From Perkinsus marinus ATCC 50983 (lineage: Eukaryota; Perkinsozoa; Perkinsida; Perkinsidae), in contig NW_003216498.1 of assembly GCF_000006405.1 (NCBI RefSeq), positions 1,015,794 to 1,079,793 on the forward strand: a stretch of DNA of 64,000 bases, given 5' to 3'. A model generated the notes under the pieces. The model made no database searches, was not told where the DNA came from, and saw nothing but the letters and a program-made list of their open reading frames with translations. The translations under genes and the position numbers were made by a program. Positions 57,147 through 64,000 of the stretch are shown here, piece after piece. Position 1 is the stretch's first letter, and each line of letters starts with the position of its first letter.

Positions 57147-58000
57147 ATGTTTAGTGGTACAGGATTCGACATGTCAGGGGGACCGCTGCCACCATCGAGC
57201 CTTACTGGCATAGGGTCGGTGTTGGGCAAATACACTTCTCTCGAGGACATATGCAAGCTGCCTATTGTAAGCAGACTTGTGTGTCGGTGCTCTATGCTCA
57301 GTAACAGGCAAGGAAGCTGCCCACTCTGTGGAAGCACTGCACGTTGGTCGACTGGATAGGCCCTCCAATTCACGCCGACATGGATCGTCCGTAGGAGTAC
57401 CCAGGGGCATGAGCTTGAGTGGTACCTGGTGACCATCAGGTACCCTGAGGGGACACTCGGCGCAGTGTACGACCCCAAGCACGGTGAAGCCGGCTTCAGG
57501 TAAGGGCGGTCGCCTTTCAAGGAGGACCCTGCCATGGTCGCCCCCCTGCAGTGCTCGAGGATACTTCCCACGAGTGTCATGGAATTCCCCTCAAGTGCGA
57601 CTATGGGTCAGACAGCACGCGATGGACTGGCTGGGCATGCAGCCGAATGAAACTCATCATGGGCCGTTGCAACGTAGGCAACCCTATCGCACACCGCTGT
57701 CTCTGCGACTCCATCGGAGTGTCTCTTGGACGTCACTTCCGCTAATCTGTGTCGATTAGACCATCCCTGTTCGCCGGACGTGGCGTCCTCAGTCACAGGA
57801 TTCGCAACAAACCGTGTGGATACCGGTGAGTGGCAGATAGGGTTAGCGATGCGGATGGTCGTGGCCAGAGTCTTCCCTTCATGGACATGTTCCTTTGCCA
57901 CACAGCATGCTGTGATTGTATCCCAATCCGCTGTTTATGTTGTGTATAAGAGTGGCAGGACGTGTATTGTGGAATCAAAGCATCATTCCTAATCTACCAG
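57147..58000 (+). CDS. hypothetical protein, exons uncertain
   Basis: An ATG at 57147 opens a Gly/Pro/Ser-rich leader (MFSGTGFDMSGGPLPPSSLT), followed by VLGKYTSLEDICKLPI and a consensus intron donor. Possible later exons include EAAHSVEALHVGRLDRPSNS and GNPIAHRCLCDSIGVSLGRH. They cannot be joined into one frame with confidence. No family recognised. Confidence 0.3.
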
Positions 58001-60128
58001 GACAATGCGAACAACATTACCAGCATGCCTAGTTTCTCCGAGTGGAGACGAGAGTTTATACAATTCATCCGCCAAATCATCTAGTACGCCCCAACCGAGG
58101 CATGATCCATTAACGACGAGCCGGTGATCAATAATAGAATCTTGCATGCCCGTCGAGCTGTGGCCAGGTATGATCTAAGAGACCTGCAGAGGTAACCCAC
58201 TTCCTTGCACTGCTGACGCGCTGACGGGTCCATATCGTTATCGTGAGAGGTGGTAGACTGGCCTAGACTGGCCTCAGGCCAGTGGCCTGAGTGATGGGCG
58301 GGCTATGGTAGGGGAAGCCAACACCCGCTGCTCCCCATAGGTGCCAGCGCTGATGAGAATATATGTTTATAGGCTTCTAATAGACGCACATTGTAGATCT
58401 TTATGCCGATGATGATACCAGTGACGATTTATTGGACAACGCGACGCAGATCAGATCTCAGGCTCGGCATCGACGGCCACGAGGGCGGCAGTACGTTTAA
58501 TAAACGTTGCTTATTCCAAAGGAGAGTAACGAGCAGTGGAGATGTCGAATGTTTCAAGCATCTCTATCCCCTTCGCCCAGGGCGCCGGTCTCCATGCTAC
58601 AAGAAGTATCAACCCAGAGATAATCAATTGTAGAGAGTACCCTATCCATTCGTATTGACGCCGATTGATAATGTGGATCGAAAATAGCCAACAGAACGAT
58701 CAGTATGTTGCTTCCCGCGGAGTATACGAGCTTATACCACTTCAGAGAAACTATAGCAGTCAAGGTCGTTATGATGTAGTCTCTATTGATATCTTGCGTG
58801 CTAATGTTCTAAGATCCCATCCCAGAGATAGCGTCCCTGAAGCTACCCACTAGAGCATAACGCAAGTTCTTGTACTAAAGGAAACCACAATGGCCTCCCC
58901 GAGGCACTTCCCTCCAAGTCGGTCGGCAGGACATGAAGCATGCGGAAAGAGACGGTAGATCAAGCCCTTGCAAGAGACCATGCCCGGGTAGGATCTGAGG
59001 GACCTGCACCCGAAGGTTCGAGTGATGACTTCGGAGGGTAAGGGATGTTCCTACTGAAATGACATGCGGCCACAATAGATGACGGGGGAAATAATCCGGG
59101 AAAAAACGTCCAATAGGGTCTTTGGTCATGCCATGGGTAGCCGGTATCATGAAAATAACGCCTACTGCACTGGGTGTGAGGAGCGAGTAGCCGCTGGCTC
59201 ACTTCGATCATGTCGAGGCTCCAAGGAATGGTGTCGGGCTGAGATCGTGGGAGAAGAGGGAGAGTACAATCACATTTGATGAGGGGACTACATGGTCGGT
59301 AGAAGGATGTTGACGCGGACGGAGCCTCATGAATCGGATGAAGAATGGTCATAACAGAGTGAAGCGGAGGAGACTGGAGTACTACTTCCCAACCCAAGCA
59401 TTGAGTATTCAGAGTACATGTCGTTGGTATTGACCATGACAATAGGGAACAGAGAGCCTCGAGGAGCATGATAGATGAGGAAACCCAGCATGGCTCTTGG
59501 CGAGATTAGGCAACTGCACGGGGGATCCAAGATACAACATCCGGACCTCAAACGCATCTTATCCGCTCAACCTCAAGATACGCATGCCATCAAGATCCCA
59601 TCTCACGTTAATGGCAGGGCTCGGCAGATGAGGCATCCAACCTCCCAGACCAGGCACGCCTCCCGCCCCAGGCCTTTCATAGTTGAACACGAGTGCTTCA
59701 TCTGACAGTGAGCTCCTCACGACCGGTCTCCTCTGGGCACCTACATGGACGATGCCAACGCCAGTGCATCCTATGGACCTTCCCTTCACCTGAGTACCAA
59801 TACAGATCAGAACCTCGACTTACTGCCTCACCAATGATACTGTGGGCTAGACCCGCGTGTGGGACACCACCTTGATGATGACCTGTCATGGCGAAGACGC
59901 ATGGATTCTTTTCGAACGCTATCCGATGAGGAGCATCTTACTAACGCAAGATCGTTGAGCCAACAACATTCATCATCAACACCATGGACGTGGTAAGAAG
60001 AGAGTCAGAAGTAGTACAAGAAGTGAAAGGGCTACTACAGGGCTACGGCAGATGCCGCCAGATCAGCAGTGGAGCCTGGCAGGTCCCCTCCGTGGCCCAC
60101 ACTACCAGGTAACCGGACTGTCCTCTCA
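58001..60128. other. stretch without supported gene
   Basis: About 2.1 kb with overlapping frames on both strands, none with convincing start, splice sites and family. An odd palindrome (ACTGGCCT c AGGCCAGT) is at 58267-58283. Confidence 0.35.
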
Positions 60129-61991
60129 TCATGGGTCGCCTCCCCACCCCGACCATCTGGTACAACGACTATTGGGATATCCCTCTGTGGGTTTTTCCTT
60201 CTCTTCGTGCTTGCTTCCATCGCCATCAGTAGCCTTTAGCTGCAAACTCGATGACGAGGTCGACTCTCGTTTTGTGGTCTCCTCCTGAGCGACGACCTCA
60301 GGCTTCCGAAGTGGGCGCCCCCGCCTGTCAACGTCCTCCCCTAAGGACAGCATATTGAGGACTCCAAGGAGACGAGGAACTCACCAGTGAAGAACTTGTG
60401 ATGGGCCCGCAATAGAGTTGAATCATCGTCCAAATCAATATCGAAGTCCCCTGTATTGGTGACAATGAAGGGCATCCACGCACTGAGAATCTTATGCTGT
60501 GCCGTGAGCTGCTCAATCTCCGGACCTGCACTGACGTCTCTGAAAGCTAATACCAATACCCTACCACTTACCAGACATCATCTTAATGGTCTTCGTCTTG
60601 CAGGGCTTGGAGTCGTTATGATGCTCGCTGACAGCATTCTGCAGAGCATGGCGTTCATATCTAGCATCACCGATAGAGATCGTGTTCTTCCAAGACTGTC
60701 CTTGATATCTAAAACCACTCCTACTATACACTCGCGACTATACCCCACTTCTCCTACTTCCCATAAAATCTCGACAACATGAAATTCATGGCTCTCTGCT
60801 TCTTGACGGTGTTGACGCAGTACTGAGGAGAGGTTCGTGATGGTGTCGCCTGGCGTACTACCCTACCCCACTAGCCCTGATATCAGCGGCGATCTGCTTG
60901 TCCATAGTAGTGCCAGCATACATGATAGGTATCTGTAGCTCCTCTATGGTCTTCTCCAACTCTGGCATGAAGTTCCGTACTGATATCGTACACCAAGGCT
61001 GAGTCGCCAGAGTGACGATCCCAACCTACAGTACACTCCTCGTCGGCAAGCGTATGAGACCCCACTACATGAGCCAAGGCCTTTGCCTCGCGCAGTAGCC
61101 TAGCTGCTGACCTAGCACACTCCTTCAAGGGCTTCCTATATCTGTAGTCAGTCATCGCTTATCATAACGGCTACCCCCTGGCCTTACATGGGATCCTTGG
61201 GGCAACGCTTGCACCATTGCAGTTGAGGGTAGCACCATTTAACCCTGTCAATGACCATCAAATAGGGAGATGTCACATCGCTTATACTACCAGCTGGTGG
61301 GGAAGATAGTGTCGTCCCAGTCGAAGAATATAACAGTCTGGCTCGGAAGGTGCCAATTGAGGACACTCTCGCGCCGAATTTTCACATCTTCATTTGAATT
61401 TGCTGACACTATGGCTTCAGTCAGCCCATGCTGATCTGTCTTTTCTTCTGTCACCAGGACGGCGACTACTGTGGGCTTAGGTTTGGGCAAGAGGACGTCT
61501 CGAAGGCCCTGAGCGGATCATAGAGCAGAGTCCCCTAACGTGGCGGAGCATACCCTCCTTCTCGGCTTATCCTCACTAACCTCTTCTGAATCAATGATGG
61601 TCGAACCTAAGATACCGGTCGGATGGCAAACCCCGGTCTGGTCACTCACATTCCTGTGCTAGATCGTCGATGGTCTTGTCGTGCTCAGCTGCCACAGCCC
61701 GTTCCTCTACACTGCAGCTTTTAATCTCGTCTACGTGGGCCTGTCGAATAGGCATTGACTGAGGCCGTCCCCTTACCCCTGCTTTACCTCAGGGTTGTAA
61801 TTATGATGGTTGTGTACAGCACTCATACGCCTCTCCTTACCATCCAGCAGGTCAGCCCAGGGGTCAGTGTCAGCATCAGAGGCAGCAGTAGATGTACCAG
61901 TACTACGTCGTTTTAGGAGCTTCATAGTCTCGGCAGCTTTACCGTGTTCGACCAGAGACACTCTCCCTAAGGCACTGCTACTATCGACCAT
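60129..61991 (-). CDS. HAD-like phosphatase family protein
   Basis: ATG 61991 opens a Ser/Thr-rich leader, then a charged helix (SVEERAVAAEHDKTIDDLA). HAD motif I is FFDWDDTIFPTSW (DXDXT). It is followed by VGIVTLATQPWCTISVRNFM, PELEKTIEELQIPIMYAGTT, then MNFMLSRFYGK, WKNTISIGDARYERHALQNA (the GDxxxD-like late motif) and KMMSDVSAGPEIEQLTAQ. The C terminus is Glu/Lys-rich. From memory this block order matches a HAD-like family common in ciliates and dinoflagellates; substrate unknown. A 44-nt intron near 60340-60383 joins the core to the tail. Confidence 0.7.
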
Positions 61992-62484
61992 GCCAATACA
62001 GTACCCCTACTCTTTGGCTCGAAGGCGGCCTCGGCTTGCCCTTCCTTGAATGATAGGCGAGGGAAACAGGATGGCATGAAGAACAGTGAGGCGAATTATA
62101 CCTACGACTCATCTGATGGATGTCCATCACACTGCCCTGTCTGGGCCAGGCTTTGGTAAGAAAGGACGATAAAAAGGACAACAATGTTGTTTTTTTATCA
62201 TCCTTTCTCTATGTATACATTACTCAGTACCCGAGCCTTTTAAATAGATGACTATGGACTTACTACTCGCTTTGAACGGTCGACTTTGAAATATTTTCGA
62301 GTTCGCCAAAATTGGTCTGTGGGAGATCCTTTTTGAGCACTAAGATTTCCACTCAAAACGCAATAAAAATCGATTGTATAGGCGTGCGCAGCGTCTCGTA
62401 TGGTCGTTTGCGTTTCTAAAGAAGCTCTTTAGAACATCCTTTGACCGTTCATCGCGCTGGCAGCACCCTTGGCTTCAGCCTAGT
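61992..62484. other. intergenic region, divergent promoters
   Basis: Lies between the HAD-like gene (minus) and the small basic protein (plus). A T8/A-rich hairpin-like segment occurs near 62160-62210 (AAAGGACGATAAAAAGGACA opposite TTTTTTATCATCCTTTC). Confidence 0.5.
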
Positions 62485-63056
62485 ATGTCAACGACCTCCC
62501 CAACTATCACTAATCGATCCCGGCCATCCCCATCGAGCTCTCCCAAGAGTGGAGGTCATCAGAGCAAGAACCTCAAGCGGAAGCGTCCGGAGACCTCGTC
62601 GACCTACGACAACCCCAAGCCGATCACATGGCAGCAATTCTCCCTTGCGTAAGTGCAGTCTCGTCTGATCTCATCAACGTATCATTGTACTCATCTCTGC
62701 TTCGTCGTTTTGGTCGTATGAGGATTTCTATCACGATCGCTTTAACATGAGTTTTTCACCTGTTTTCCTCAGTTACGCGATGATGTGGGGTAAAATAGCT
62801 AATTTCACCGAGTCCCTAGCTGAGGAATCCCACAAGAGTCTGGGTCTACCGTACGTCCTCGGCCTCCTCCTGATATCCCCTATCGATTTACGGCGTTCCC
62901 TGCAGTATATCTCTTTGAGGGGGAGTTGCCTTTGATGACAGGTACCAAGATTTGAAGTCCCGTCGTCAAGCGAGAGCTAAGGAGGCGGCCGATGTCAGGA
63001 AGGACTTGGAGACTCAGATTAAGCAGGAGCAGAAGAAAAACGAGAAAATGAAGTAG
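62485..63056 (+). CDS. small basic coiled-coil protein (118 aa, 3 exons)
   Basis: Exons 62485-62648, 62773-62850 and 62942-63056 join in frame with gtaag and gtacg donors. The N terminus is Ser/Pro-rich then basic (SKNLKRKRPETSS). It is followed by an aromatic helix (TWQQFSLAYAMMWGKIANFT) and a charged C-terminal helix (ARAKEAADVRKDLETQIKQE) ending KKNEKMK. No family recognised; a nuclear location is possible from the basic run. Exact frame across two introns supports it. Confidence 0.6.
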
Positions 63057-63429
63057 TGGATCTCTTGTGTACCCATTTTACAAGGCCGGTTTACAGCCTA
63101 TTCTGTGCTTGCGGCGGCCCGCCGTGAGGAGGGGTTGTTCATCGTCAACTCGGATTCGGCGCGCGCCACGAAATTCCCGCAGACCGTCAGGTTTAACATT
63201 GACGAAATTCTCGAGACTAGCTTGCTCGTCTGGCCTTGGCTTGCTCAAATTCATCGGCAGTCGTAGGGAATTCCGTTTGAAATTCTTCGCGGTTCGATTT
63301 TCCCGGAAATTTTCTATTCTTGCGTCGTCTCCTCTCGATGATACTATTCATCCTAATCTCACACATTCTTGGCTCGTTAGTGGCCGCCTGGCACTCGAGA
63401 GAGCGGGCGCGGTTCTATGGCCATCTTGT

Positions 63430-63809
63430 GGCTGTTTTTTCAGGCGGTCGATCGACGAGAACACGAAGGGCTTGTCTAACTTCATCAAGATGATGAAACA
63501 TAAGGTGAGCTACACTTTAGCTATAACCACCTCGTGGTGTCACTCACTGAGTAGTTCTAGCCATACCGTTCGCCTGACTACACCGTAGTGGTTAGCAATG
63601 TGACAAGGATTGATCGGTCTCTTGTCTCTCGCTCGGTTACTCTGTGTTTTTGCATTATTTTGATCGTGATGTGGGTTAGCTGTGTCGTAGTTTGCTGCTT
63701 TGCACGCAGGCGCCCGATCAGAAGTATTCGAAGAATCAGTATGCTTCGATGTTCAGTAAACTATCGCAGAAGGAGAGGCAATGCTTCGCTGACGGATCGT
63801 AATATAACA
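63430..63809 (+). CDS. small hypothetical protein, 5' end unresolved
   Basis: Two exons join in frame: RSIDENTKGLSNFIKMMKHK, then an intron of about 200 nt ending GCACGCAG, then APDQKYSKNQYASMFSKLSQ and a TAA at 63807-63809. The first exon is preceded by a T-rich acceptor (TTTTTTCAG near 63441), so at least one upstream exon is missing from this model. Function unknown. Confidence 0.4.
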
Positions 63810-64000
63810 GGGAGTTTGAGCTTTTACTATACTGTTTGTACTAAATCGATCGACTGATCGATTCGGGAAGTGAAAATTACACTTGCTGGATATCTGAGGA
63901 TCTTTGATATTCGACGTTGATTCATTTGTTAGATACGCCAATGGCGGTGGAATGACGGAGAAAGCAGCGGGAGGGTCGAAGAAAACGAACCGAAGTAGTT

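Noticed and set aside
59400-59460. MITE family 1 copy suggested by TACATGTCGTTGGTATTGAC
   Set aside because: The similarity is short and the order of blocks does not match the family.

Overview
The window reads as nuclear DNA of a gene-dense protist, most likely an alveolate close to Perkinsus or the dinoflagellates. This is inferred from gene content and intron style; no marker sequence in the window proves it. Genes lie on both strands a few hundred bases apart and are cut by many very short GT-AG introns (about 43-58 nt, often exactly 48). There is no operon structure, no CRISPR array and no bacterial signal. Two gene types support the placement: a plant/trypanosomatid-like phosphofructokinase, and a HAD-like protein of a kind I associate with ciliates and dinoflagellates. 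Most annotated genes appear only after splicing, so reading-frame breaks here are usually introns, not damage.

Layout. 1-5.7 kb: a partial membrane protein, a sterol desaturase-family gene, a foldback element and a TTAGGA-rich tract. 5.7-10 kb: tRNA-Pro, a small coiled-coil gene, an intact ornithine decarboxylase gene and tRNA-Ala. 10.9-17.5 kb, all minus: a RING-CH membrane E3 ligase, a UDP-glucuronate 4-epimerase-type gene and an AIFM3-like Rieske/FAD oxidoreductase. 18.3-22.6 kb: a tandem pair of intronless DEDDy exonuclease genes. 23-24.5 kb: ribosomal protein S21e followed by a duplicated cluster of box C/D snoRNA-like genes. 24.6-32.8 kb, all minus: a FYVE coiled-coil gene and two tandem phosphofructokinases, the first with a 1.57-kb intron full of GATC repeats. 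34-38.6 kb: an ankyrin gene and NOSIP. 40-47 kb, all plus: CDT1, an unidentified helical protein and IMP dehydrogenase. 47.8 kb: U6 snRNA. 48-52.4 kb: weakly supported minus genes. 52.7-56.1 kb: RPS6 and NOP56 diverging from a 159-bp gap. 60-62 kb: the HAD-like gene. 62.5-63.8 kb: small basic or coiled-coil proteins.

The genes are mostly housekeeping: ribosome production and RNA modification (S21e, S6, NOP56, C/D snoRNAs, U6), replication licensing (CDT1), polyamine and GTP synthesis (ODC, IMPDH), glycolysis (two PFKs), nucleotide-sugar metabolism and ubiquitin ligation (RING-CH, NOSIP). NOP56 is a core protein of the snoRNP particles that the snoRNA cluster would feed.

The most unusual system is a family of short terminal-inverted-repeat elements that sit in introns in the sense orientation. 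In IMPDH and NOSIP the insertion sites carry imperfect 8-bp duplications at or next to the 3' splice site. Removing the element and one duplication leaves an intron of exactly 48 nt in both genes.
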